From Bacteroidales bacterium (GTDB lineage: Bacteria > Bacteroidota > Bacteroidia > Bacteroidales > P3): DNA of 18,817 bases. The stretch spans positions 1 to 18,817 of the forward strand of contig CAAGHV010000134.1 of NCBI GenBank assembly GCA_900769785.1, read 5' to 3'. Positions 7,986 through 14,537 of the stretch are shown here, in pieces; the first letter of the stretch is position 1; each line of letters opens with the position of its first letter. The notes beneath the pieces were generated by a model. That model searched no databases. It was not told where the DNA came from and saw only the letters and a list, made by a program, of their open reading frames with translations. The translations under genes were made by a program, and so were the position numbers.

Positions 7986-8088
7986 GAGAGTGCGTTGTCA
8001 GCTTCTTGAGAGTGCGTTGTCAAGACGCTGAGAGTGCGTTGTCAAGAAATTGAGAATGCGTTGTCAAGAAACTGACTTCGCAATGTCC
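7986..8088. repeat. Tandem array of five units at exactly 22 bp
   Basis: The core GAGAGTGCGTTGTCA begins at 7986, 8008 and 8030. A one-base variant (GAGAATGCGTTGTCA) begins at 8052, and a degenerate fifth copy (GACTTCGCAATGTCC) at 8074. The period is 22 bp four times in a row. Within each unit the 15-base core is conserved; the 7-base remainder varies but tends toward AAGAAAC or AAGACGC. The array lies between two convergent genes, so a role in transcription initiation is unlikely. There is no dyad symmetry within the unit and no spacer of CRISPR length. Confidence 0.92.
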
Positions 8089-8096
8089 TTAAAACA

Positions 8097-8116
8097 CCCC
8101 TTAAAAGGGGATTTTT
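8097..8116. terminator. Weak hairpin, possible terminator
   Basis: CCCCTT and AAGGGG (8097-8110) form a compact hairpin followed by ATTTTT on the plus strand. On the minus strand it is followed by TGTTTT. It lies about 100 bp beyond the symporter stop and could end that transcript, but the stem is short. Confidence 0.35.
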
Positions 8117-8210
8117 GGCACATGGTAAAGTCTTAATTTTTTTACGTTCACACCAAGTTTTTTACCTTATATAAGAAGGAATACCCTACAATAATCGTAA
8201 CAAAAAAACA

Positions 8211-9659
8211 TCAATCCTTGTTATCCTCGGTCCAATAGTCGGCATTCTTTATATTCAGCTCTTTGGGCGAAAATACAGGCTCTTTGCCCTCTTTCTTTTG
8301 GCGTTCGTAGCTGTACAGAGTACGTATAGCTTTGGGAAACAGCAGAAGTATTGCAAACATGTTAATCCACGCCATCATACCCACGCCCAAGTCGCCAAAC
8401 TTCCAAGCCAACGTTGATTCGTTGAACGAGCCATACAAAGTGGACACAAGCAAGCATATACGCAAAAACCATATACCCGGCTTTGATATTTTGCCAAACA
8501 AATATACCAAACCCGTTTCGGCATAATAGTAATAAGCCATAAGGGTGGTAAAGGCAAAGAACAACAGTGAAAAGGCAATGAAGGCATTGCCGGTATTGGG
8601 CATAATGGTTGATACTGCCGCTTGGGTATATGATACGCTTGTTTCGGTAAGGTGTGGCGCATTTTGCACTATCATAGTTCCGGTGTTTTCGTCGATAACG
8701 TTGTACATACCGGTTGACAGAATCATCACAGCCGTGGCTGTGCACACCAGCAAGGTGTCGATATACACCGAGAACGATTGTACCAACCCTTGTTTTACGG
8801 GATGCGACACTTTGGCTGCCGCTGCCACTATGGCACCTGAGCCCTGGCCTGCCTCGTTGGAATAAACGCCACGTTTAACGCCCCACATAATGGTATTGCC
8901 CACTATACCTCCAAATGCTGCTTCCAAACCGAAGGCACTACGAAGCATAAGAGCAAAGGTTTCGGGAACACGCTCGTAGTTGACAATGAGTACTACAAGG
9001 GCTATCACCACATATATTATAGCCATTACCGGAGCCACCACCTGTGCCACATGGGCTATACGCTTGACCCCTCCGATGATGACCAGCCCTAGTAGCACCA
9101 TCACCACCAGTCCTATTATGATTGGCTCAATGCCAAAAGCGTTGTAAAACGCAGTGGCAATGGTATTGGACTGCACTGTGGGCATAAACAGTCCCACGCC
9201 TATAACAGAGCAAAGTGCAAATATAGCGCCCAACCACTTACAATTCAACCCCTTTTTTATATAATAAGCCGGGCCGCCACGAAACTCGTCTCCCTGTTTC
9301 TCTTTATATATCTGAGCCAATGTGGATTCCACAAAAGCCGTGCCGGCACCAAAAAACGCTATAATCCACATCCATACTATGGCACCCGGTCCTCCAAAAG
9401 CTATGGCAGTAGCCACACCGGCAATATTGCCTGTACCTACTCTGCCAGACAAGGCCATGGCAAAGGCCTGAAAGGACGATATACCTACTTTTTGGTCGCC
9501 ACTGTTTTTGAACAGTAGTCGTACCATCTCCTTAAAGTGGCGTACCTGAACAAACTTAGTAAGTATGGAAAACATCAATCCTGCCGCCAAGCATACAAAC
9601 ACAAACATCGGGCTCCATATAATATCAACCACAGTTGAAACAATATCTTCAAATGTCAT
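8211..9659 (-). CDS. alsT: Sodium:alanine symporter, AGCS family
   Basis: This 482-residue inner-membrane protein belongs to the alanine/glycine:cation symporter family (AlsT/DagA/AgcS), which takes up alanine or glycine with Na+. Family hallmarks are intact: FAMALSGRVGTGNIAGVATAI early in the protein, GGPGAIVWMWIIAFFGAGTAFVE next, FRGGPAYYIKKGL after that, and GVYSNEAGQGSGAIVAAA in the middle. About eleven hydrophobic segments are visible. The C-terminus is short, charged and cytoplasmic (SPKELNIKNADYW). The ATG at 9657-9659 is chosen because the first hydrophobic segment follows at once and the promoter at 9704-9735 is properly placed. It is a single-gene unit. Substrate preference among alanine, glycine and others is not resolved. 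The symbol follows the Bacillus family name. Confidence 0.93.
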   Translation of the reverse strand: MTFEDIVSTVVDIIWSPMFVFVCLAAGLMFSILTKFVQVRHFKEMVRLLFKNSGDQKVGISSFQAFAMALSGRVGTGNIAGVATAIAFGGPGAIVWMWIIAFFGAGTAFVESTLAQIYKEKQGDEFRGGPAYYIKKGLNCKWLGAIFALCSVIGVGLFMPTVQSNTIATAFYNAFGIEPIIIGLVVMVLLGLVIIGGVKRIAHVAQVVAPVMAIIYVVIALVVLIVNYERVPETFALMLRSAFGLEAAFGGIVGNTIMWGVKRGVYSNEAGQGSGAIVAAAAKVSHPVKQGLVQSFSVYIDTLLVCTATAVMILSTGMYNVIDENTGTMIVQNAPHLTETSVSYTQAAVSTIMPNTGNAFIAFSLLFFAFTTLMAYYYYAETGLVYLFGKISKPGIWFLRICLLVSTLYGSFNESTLAWKFGDLGVGMMAWINMFAILLLFPKAIRTLYSYERQKKEGKEPVFSPKELNIKNADYWTEDNKD

Positions 9660-9703
9660 ATAATCAATATTATTTTTATTGTTTTACATTGTTTATTGCA
9701 TTG

Positions 9704-9735
9704 CAAAGATAATAAATCTTTGGCATTTATAACAA
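9704..9735 (-). promoter_or_regulatory. Promoter for the AGCS symporter gene
   Basis: On the minus strand TTG (complement of 9733-9735) is followed by 21 bases and TATCTTTG (complement of 9704-9711), then CA. The leader to the ATG is about 40 bases. Confidence 0.7.
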
Positions 9736-9796
9736 TTGTATAGCCAAAATGCTTGTACATTTAAATATTATTTTACAGCTTTCAAAATAATTTGAG

Positions 9797-9806
9797 TATC
9801 TTTGCA
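9797..9806 (+). promoter_or_regulatory. Promoter -7 box for the NifX-family gene
   Basis: TATCTTTG (9797-9804) followed by CA matches the -7 consensus. A TTTT at 9771-9774 is in place of a true -33 TTTG. The resulting leader is about 90 bases and opens with a small stem, CGTTT-GCG-AAACG (9810-9822). Confidence 0.55.
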
Positions 9807-9901
9807 TGTCGTTTGCGAAACGTGCATATACATACTTAAGCAAATGATACATAGTGAAATTAATCAATAATAACACATATAAATAAGAAAGAAACTGCGA
9901 T

Positions 9902-10303
9902 ATGAAAGTAGCTGTAACACACGAAAACGGACAAATATTTGGTCATTTCGGTCACACCGAAACTTTTAAGGTTTATGAAATTGAAAACGGACAAATAGTA
10001 TCATCGCAAGTAGTAGGTACCGATGGCCAAGGACACGGGGCATTGGCAATAATACTCAACGATATACATATCGATGCTCTTATATGTGGCGGCATAGGTG
10101 GAGGAGCTCAAACAGCATTGGCACAATTGGGTATAAAGCTATACGGCGGTTGTCAAGGAAGTTGCGACGAAGCTGTAAAAGCATTGATTGAAGGCCGTTT
10201 GGACTACAATCCCAATGTGCAATGCAACCATCACAATCATGAGCATGGCGATGGTGGACACACCTGCGGCAATCATGGCTGTGGCGGTGGACATTGCCAC
10301 TAA
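9902..10303 (+). CDS. NifX/NifB-family Fe-Mo cofactor-binding protein with His/Cys-rich tail
   Basis: Residues 1-105 match the small dinitrogenase iron-molybdenum cofactor-binding fold (NifX, NifY and NifB C-terminus; Pfam Nitro_FeMo-Co): MKVAVTHENGQIFGHFGHTE, then HIDALICGGIGGGAQTALAQ, then KLYGGCQGSCDEAVKAL. Such proteins are common in anaerobes that do not fix nitrogen, where they are thought to carry or scaffold metal clusters. C62, C84 and C88 lie in the core. Residues 108-133 form a tail with 4 Cys (108, 122, 127, 132) and 8 His, interspersed with Gly, which looks like a metal-binding extension. No nif genes are nearby. The gene is monocistronic, between its own promoter and a strong terminator. 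The metal and partner cannot be read from the sequence. Confidence 0.88.
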   Translation: MKVAVTHENGQIFGHFGHTETFKVYEIENGQIVSSQVVGTDGQGHGALAIILNDIHIDALICGGIGGGAQTALAQLGIKLYGGCQGSCDEAVKALIEGRLDYNPNVQCNHHNHEHGDGGHTCGNHGCGGGHCH

Positions 10304-10310
10304 GATAATC

Positions 10311-10354
10311 AAAGAAAAGACGCTTCGAATATTTACTCGAAGCGTCTTTTCTTT
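10311..10354 (+). terminator. Strong terminator after the NifX-family gene
   Basis: An 18-base arm at 10311-10328 (AAAGAAAAGACGCTTCGA) is perfectly complementary to 10337-10354, with an 8-base loop. The distal arm ends in CTTTTC and is followed by more T residues (to about 10357). It starts 7 bp after the stop codon. Confidence 0.93.
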
Positions 10355-10379
10355 TTTGTTGCAAAGCAAATAAAATTTC

Positions 10380-10462
10380 CACGTGAGGCAGATAAATTTT
10401 TCTCACGTAGTAGATGAAACTACATCGGGAGAGAAGTTGAACTACATCGGGAGATAATTTCA
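10380..10462. repeat. Short degenerate repeats, exact pair at 22 bp
   Basis: ACTACATCGGGAGA occurs identically at 10419-10432 and 10441-10454, 22 bp apart. Upstream, two CACGT words at 10380 and 10404, each followed by an AGATAA/AGATGA word, are 24 bp apart and look like a diverged pair. Only the downstream pair is beyond doubt. Confidence 0.6.
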
Positions 10463-10486
10463 TGGAGGTTAACCTTGCTTAAATTT

Positions 10487-10520
10487 ATACCCTATCATCG
10501 TTTGACCAACGATAGGGTAT
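10487..10520. other. Hairpin upstream of the lipoprotein gene
   Basis: ATACCCTATC (10487-10496) and GATAGGGTAT (10511-10520) are perfect 10-base complements around a 14-base loop. No T tail follows, so it is not a standard terminator. It may be a leader structure or a protein-binding site for the gene at 10637. Confidence 0.5.
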
Positions 10521-10591
10521 GGCGGTAATGATGTTATACCACGAAAATAATTATGATATACGGCACAATTTAACTTCCTTTTCATCGTTTC

Positions 10592-10630
10592 CCGATTTTA
10601 AATCGGCATAACACAAAATATCAAAGGAGG
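10592..10630 (+). promoter_or_regulatory. Operator-like dyad and strong ribosome-binding site
   Basis: CCGATTT (10592-10598) and AAATCGG (10600-10606) flank a single T, giving a 15-base dyad. After it, AAAGGAGG (10623-10630) is a full Shine-Dalgarno, which is uncommon in this phylum. A TTG at 10631 directly abuts it, while the ATG at 10637 has a 6-base gap, so the ATG is the better start. Confidence 0.5.
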
Positions 10631-10636
10631 TTGAAT

Positions 10637-11494
10637 ATGCATCATAATAGTTTGAAAATAAAACTTATGTTGTTGCCAATGGCAATGTTACTATCGTCGT
10701 GTTCGGCAATATTTTATGGTACATCCACCGATGTGGTGGTGACATCGCCCGAGCAGGGCGAAGTGGTTAATCTTTTTGCCATAGGACCAAAAGATACTGT
10801 ACGCTATAATACTGTAACATTGCCATATACTATGAAAGTGAAACATAATAATCTGCCCCTTCGTGTAACGGTGGAAACAGCCGAGAATACGGTTGATAAT
10901 TTTACCATAGGAGCAGTAACCAAAGGAAAAAATGTAGCCAAACTAGGAAAAACTGCTGCTTGGGCTTGGCTTGGTGCCTCTGCACTTGTAGGCTTTGTGG
11001 CGACAGCCTTTCACGGAACTGACGTAGGCTTGTATGTAAGTAGTTATTATTCTGCCATGTCAGTACCATTCTTTGTTTTGGGATATACCACCGAAACCAA
11101 TATTCCGGATGCACCGGAATATTTTGCCGATACACAAACAGTTAAGGACAAGGAAATAAAACCATCGATAATGGAATATGAAGTTGATGATATTTACAAC
11201 CTATTGAATAATAGTGATTACACTATGGCAGAACTGAAAGCAAACTACCTTCTTGGTAAGAAAGAAACTGCCGAGATATATTATTTGAGAGGTGTAACTT
11301 ATTATAACTTAAGGAAGCAAAAGAAAGCAGTACAAGATTTTGAGAAAGCATATTCTATGACAAATTCAAGCAACGATTTTCAATTGCAAAATGCAATAGT
11401 AGAAGCATTGAGAAAAGCAAGTAATTGCAAAACTTGGCGAAAAGAAAAAACAATAGTTGCAATAAAACTGGAAAAATATACAGATAAGTTATAA
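10637..11494 (+). CDS. Predicted lipoprotein with C-terminal TPR-like helices, function unknown
   Basis: The 285-residue product is unrecognised. It begins with a lipoprotein signal: KLMLLPMAMLLSSC, lipobox LSSC with C22 as the lipidated residue, so it should be anchored in an envelope membrane. Residues about 30-85 are beta-rich (TDVVVTSPEQGEVV, LPLRVTVETAE), loosely like a PEGA-type surface domain. A Gly/Ala-rich hydrophobic stretch follows (AAWAWLGASALVGFVATAF, about 103-121). Near residue 205 a helical pair, AEIYYLRGVTYYNLRKQKKA, continues as VQDFEKAY, resembling a single TPR. The C-terminus is Lys-rich. An upstream TTG is possible, but ATG 10637 is better spaced from AAAGGAGG. The lack of a TAnnTTTG box and the presence of a dyad suggest separate regulation. 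Confidence 0.75.
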   Translation: MHHNSLKIKLMLLPMAMLLSSCSAIFYGTSTDVVVTSPEQGEVVNLFAIGPKDTVRYNTVTLPYTMKVKHNNLPLRVTVETAENTVDNFTIGAVTKGKNVAKLGKTAAWAWLGASALVGFVATAFHGTDVGLYVSSYYSAMSVPFFVLGYTTETNIPDAPEYFADTQTVKDKEIKPSIMEYEVDDIYNLLNNSDYTMAELKANYLLGKKETAEIYYLRGVTYYNLRKQKKAVQDFEKAYSMTNSSNDFQLQNAIVEALRKASNCKTWRKEKTIVAIKLEKYTDKL

Positions 11495-11637
11495 AAACGA
11501 TGTTTTTTGCGGTATATTGTAAAAATCATCAGGTTATTTGGTCTGATAAAGCGGAAAAGCATACAATGTAAAAGACTGATATAATATTATTTGTTGTTTT
11601 TTTTGCAAAAAAAAGAATCTATATCGACAAATATTTG

Positions 11638-11647
11638 TACCTTTGCA
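11638..11647 (+). promoter_or_regulatory. Promoter -7 box for nqrA
   Basis: TACCTTTG (11638-11645) followed by CA matches the -7 consensus. The surrounding word TTGTACCTTTGCA is identical to that before nqrB. No TTTG lies at the right distance upstream. The leader would be about 35-40 bases. Confidence 0.6.
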
Positions 11648-11687
11648 AATTATTTATGAATATTAATTTTGAGATATATTTTTTGCT

Positions 11688-13049
11688 ATGGCTAAAATCA
11701 TAAAGATAAAAAAAGGACTCGATATCAATTTGAAAGGCGCTGCAGACAAGATAGTTGTCAATAGTTTAAACATTTCGGAATATGCAGTAAAACCAACTGA
11801 TTACATAGGAGTACGCCCCAAGATGTTGGTAGCCGAAGGTGATGCTGTAAAAGCCGGTACTCCATTGTTTTTCAACAAAAATAACGAGAGCGTTATTTTT
11901 ACATCCCCCGTTAGTGGAACCATCAAAGCTATACGTCGTGGAGAAAAACGTGTGATACAAGAAGTTGTTATCGAAACCTCGGGCGAAATGCAATACGAGT
12001 CGTTCGAAGCTGCAAATCCTTTGCAACTAAGCAAGCAAGATATTATCGATAAAATGGTTAAGAGTGGTGTATGGACATTGCTCCGTCAACGTCCGTTTGC
12101 TACCATTGCCGATCCTGCAACAGAACCCAAAGCGATATTCATTTCCGGTTTTGACACAGCCCCATTGGCCCCCGACTATGATTTGCTACTACACGGTAGA
12201 GGAGAAGCGTTCCAAGCAGGCTTAGACGCGCTATCCAAACTTACTAATGGAAAAGTACATTTGAGTATCAATCCAAAAATAAATCATACAGGCGTTTATA
12301 CAAATTCCAAGAATGTAGAAATTCATCAATTTGAAGGAAAACATCCTACAGGAAACGTAGGCGTGCAAATAAATCATATTGATCCTATAAATAAGGGTGA
12401 CATAGTATGGGTGGTTAATCCTCAAGATGTTGTAACCATAGGAACCTTATTTGCCGAAGGTATTTATCGTCCCGAAAAGATTATAGCATTGTGTGGTTCA
12501 TCGGTACGCAAACCTCAATACCACCGTGTTTATGCAGGTGCTTGTATAAGTTCGCTTGTAGAGTCGCAAGTAGAAGATCAAAATGTACGCTATATTTCTG
12601 GCAACGTTCTTACCGGAACCAAAATAGCAAAAGATGGTTTTTTGGGTGCTTTCGACAATCAAATCACTGTTATACCCGAAGGCGACAAATATGAGTTTAT
12701 GGGTTGGTTGTCACCGGGATTGTCCAAATTCAGTTTCTCGCATACTTTCCTATCGGGATTTGCCAATAACTTTGGTTCTAAGAAAGAATATGATATAGAC
12801 ACCAATATGCATGGCGAACGTAGAGCATACGTGGTAACAGGCGAATATGAAAAGGTATTGCCGATGAATATTTATCCTATGCAGCTGATAAAAGCGTGCG
12901 TTATTGGTGATATCGATGAAATGGAAGCATTGGGTATATACGAAGTAGAACCTGAAGACTTTGCACTTTGCGAATTTATTGATACTTCGAAAACAGAGAT
13001 ACAAACCATTATTCGCGAAGGTCTAGAAAGCATTCGCAGAGAAATGTAA
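11688..13049 (+). CDS. nqrA: Na+-translocating NADH:quinone reductase subunit A
   Basis: NqrA is the peripheral cytoplasmic subunit of the six-subunit Na+-NQR complex and contacts the quinone-side membrane part with NqrB. The 453-residue length matches the family. The N-terminus KKGLDINLKG is typical. VRPKMLVAEGDAVKAGTPLFF and FTSPVSGTIKAIRRGEKR form the biotinyl-lipoyl-like (barrel-sandwich) region at about 43-95. The middle has VWTLLRQRPFATIADP and FISGFDTAPLAPD, both hallmarks. GKHPTGNVGVQINHIDP lies near residue 220, and MNIYPMQLIKACVIGD near 400. The subunit carries no covalent cofactor. It is followed by a hairpin and a membrane Fe-S protein rather than directly by nqrB, which is not the usual order. 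Confidence 0.95.
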   Translation: MAKIIKIKKGLDINLKGAADKIVVNSLNISEYAVKPTDYIGVRPKMLVAEGDAVKAGTPLFFNKNNESVIFTSPVSGTIKAIRRGEKRVIQEVVIETSGEMQYESFEAANPLQLSKQDIIDKMVKSGVWTLLRQRPFATIADPATEPKAIFISGFDTAPLAPDYDLLLHGRGEAFQAGLDALSKLTNGKVHLSINPKINHTGVYTNSKNVEIHQFEGKHPTGNVGVQINHIDPINKGDIVWVVNPQDVVTIGTLFAEGIYRPEKIIALCGSSVRKPQYHRVYAGACISSLVESQVEDQNVRYISGNVLTGTKIAKDGFLGAFDNQITVIPEGDKYEFMGWLSPGLSKFSFSHTFLSGFANNFGSKKEYDIDTNMHGERRAYVVTGEYEKVLPMNIYPMQLIKACVIGDIDEMEALGIYEVEPEDFALCEFIDTSKTEIQTIIREGLESIRREM

Positions 13050-13108
13050 GAGCGAATACCCCCTTGCAAGAAGGTAGTTGTTCTTAAAAGGGCAGATGAT
13101 AATTGACA

Positions 13109-13143
13109 CAAATAGCCAGATAAAACTTTTATTTGGCTATTTG
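13109..13143 (+). other. Strong hairpin between nqrA and the polyferredoxin gene
   Basis: CAAATAGCCA (13109-13118) pairs perfectly with TGGCTATTTG (13134-13143). Pairing continues inward through GATAAAA/TTTTATT with one G-U, giving up to 17 bp almost without a loop. It lies 60 bp after the nqrA stop and 30 bp before the next start. No T run follows, so it may be an RNA processing or stability element or a partial terminator. The right arm also contains GCTATTTGCA, a weak match to the -7 box. Confidence 0.65.
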
Positions 13144-13172
13144 CATTTAAGAAAATTAATAACACTCTATTT

Positions 13173-14345
13173 ATGAGAAAGACATTACAGATATTCTTTT
13201 TGGTAATTATTGCAGGTTTGTTGGGATGGGTTATTTCTGTAGATGTAGAACCTAAACCTATAGAAGTTCTTTCCCAAGCCGTAGAAGAACCTACATCAAT
13301 TAAAGATACATGTATAGGAGATTGTTCGCTATGCGAAATAGAATGCATATACGAACGTGATAGTACAGAAGATAGCACAACTGCTTTGGAAGCCATTTCG
13401 TCAGACGAATTTGAAGACGTGTCGGGCAGGGATGAATTTGAAACTGTTTCGGACAACGAATTTGAAGAAGCAACATTTGAAGAAGTAGTAGATGCTGAAC
13501 CTCTTGTAAATAAATCCAACAAACGGTTACTGGTAGTAGTGCTTAGTCTTTTTTTGGCTACAGCATTGGCTGGTATATTGGTTGAGTATCCCAAATTGCG
13601 AAATCTTAGATACCTATTTTTATTGGCATCCTTGGCAGTGGTGGGATTTGGATTTGGAGGTAGTTGCCCATGTATGCTCAAGAGTTTCGACAATACTTTG
13701 CTGTTCATTACCGGCAACGAGGTAAAATGGGCTTCGTTGGTATTGTTTTTAGGACTGATTCCTATTACATATCTATTTGGCAAAGTATGGTGTGGATGGA
13801 TATGCCACTTTGGTGCATTGCAGGAGTTTATTCACAAGAATAGCAAATGGAACTTTTGGAAAACGCCCAAGGCACAAAAAGTATTGTTTTGTGTGCAGAT
13901 AGGAGTTTTTGTAACATGGGTATTGTGGTTACTTATAGCTCAAACATCATATATATGTAAATACGATCCTTTTGTAAAGATATTTAATTTGAATATCAAC
14001 GGAATAGTTAACTACATCATAGTAGGTTTTTTGATAGTATTGTCACTATTTGTTAATCGTCCATTCTGCCGTGCAATATGTCCAATAGGTTTTGTACTAG
14101 GTTGGGTAGCACGAATTCCGTATGCACGCAGATTACATATCAAAGATTTTTGTATTGGCTGTAGTAAATGCAAAACTAGATGCGACAAAGGTGCTATTGT
14201 TGGCGAAAAATCGATTAAGCATCGAGTAGATGCAAATGCTTGCATATTTTGTGGAGAATGCATGTCAGAATGCCCACAACAAGGATTTACTACCCATGAG
14301 GTAAAACAAAAGAAAACTAACAATAATGAAATAAAAAACGCTTAA
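13173..14345 (+). CDS. Membrane-bound polyferredoxin, NapH/NosR-like, within the nqr locus
   Basis: This 390-residue protein resembles the membrane ferredoxin module of NapH, NosR (C-terminal half) and CcoG, which pass electrons between quinol and Fe-S clusters. An N-terminal hydrophobic anchor (5-23) is followed by a Cys cluster (C47, C51, C54, C58), then an acidic linker with a tandem motif (DEFEDVSGR, DEFETVSDN, EFEEATFEE; 78-104). Hydrophobic helices lie at about 119-137, 147-162, 186-205, 238-256 and 278-294. CPC (165-167), WCGWICH (C207, C211) and FCRAICP (C299, C303) are at membrane edges. Two 4Fe-4S motifs end the protein: C327, C330, C333, C337 and C357, C360, C363, C367. H212 replaces the Pro commonly found after such CxxxC pairs. 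Its place between nqrA and nqrB suggests a link to Na+-NQR electron flow or cluster assembly, but that is inference. Confidence 0.85.
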   Translation: MRKTLQIFFLVIIAGLLGWVISVDVEPKPIEVLSQAVEEPTSIKDTCIGDCSLCEIECIYERDSTEDSTTALEAISSDEFEDVSGRDEFETVSDNEFEEATFEEVVDAEPLVNKSNKRLLVVVLSLFLATALAGILVEYPKLRNLRYLFLLASLAVVGFGFGGSCPCMLKSFDNTLLFITGNEVKWASLVLFLGLIPITYLFGKVWCGWICHFGALQEFIHKNSKWNFWKTPKAQKVLFCVQIGVFVTWVLWLLIAQTSYICKYDPFVKIFNLNINGIVNYIIVGFLIVLSLFVNRPFCRAICPIGFVLGWVARIPYARRLHIKDFCIGCSKCKTRCDKGAIVGEKSIKHRVDANACIFCGECMSECPQQGFTTHEVKQKKTNNNEIKNA

Positions 14346-14438
14346 TTTTATAGGACTATAATAGATTGATAATTCAGCAACTAATATTACGTATCGGTAC
14401 ATAAAGACAAACATAAAACAATATCAAAGTAAATTATA

Positions 14439-14472
14439 TTTGTTCTATCAAAAAAAATATTGTACCTTTGCA
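14439..14472 (+). promoter_or_regulatory. Promoter for nqrBCDEF
   Basis: TTTG (14439-14442), a 20-base spacer and TACCTTTG (14463-14470, followed by CA) form a consensus Bacteroidota promoter in the 192-bp gap before nqrB. The expected leader is about 60 bases. It is the best promoter match on the plus strand of this window. Confidence 0.8.
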
Positions 14473-14537
14473 CTTTGGTTATAAATAGTAACAAACGCTT
14501 TAACAAGCTATATTTCAACAAAAAAAATACAAGCTAA

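Larger units (their letters stand above)
7847..8210. other. Convergent intergenic region with repeats
   Basis: Between the receptor terminator and the end of the minus-strand symporter there is no credible gene. The region holds the 22-bp repeat array (7986-8088), a small hairpin at 8097-8110 and a short palindrome, CTTATATAAG, near 8166. No promoter-like TAnnTTTG was found. Confidence 0.65.
10355..10636. other. Intergenic region upstream of the lipoprotein gene
   Basis: No gene is supported here. The content is a degenerate repeat array (10380-10462), a 10-bp hairpin (10487-10520), a dyad (10592-10606) and a Shine-Dalgarno (10623-10630). No TAnnTTTG box precedes the lipoprotein gene, unlike most other units in the window. 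Confidence 0.65.

Noticed and set aside
7986..8088. CRISPR array
   Set aside because: Repeats are 15 bp with only 7-bp gaps, the gaps are partly conserved, and no cas genes are present.
9902..10303. Nitrogen fixation gene
   Set aside because: The fold is shared with NifX/NifB, but no nif structural or assembly genes are present in the window.
10631..10636. TTG start for the lipoprotein gene
   Set aside because: The TTG directly abuts the Shine-Dalgarno with no spacing; the ATG at 10637 has a 6-base gap and adds nothing unusual to the signal peptide.
12872..13783. A 303-codon minus-strand open frame
   Set aside because: It is antisense to the conserved end of nqrA and to the polyferredoxin N-terminus. 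It is Ser-rich because it mirrors the codon use of the acidic linker on the other strand.
14346..14438. Terminator between the polyferredoxin gene and nqrB
   Set aside because: I found no stem of useful length followed by T residues in this stretch.
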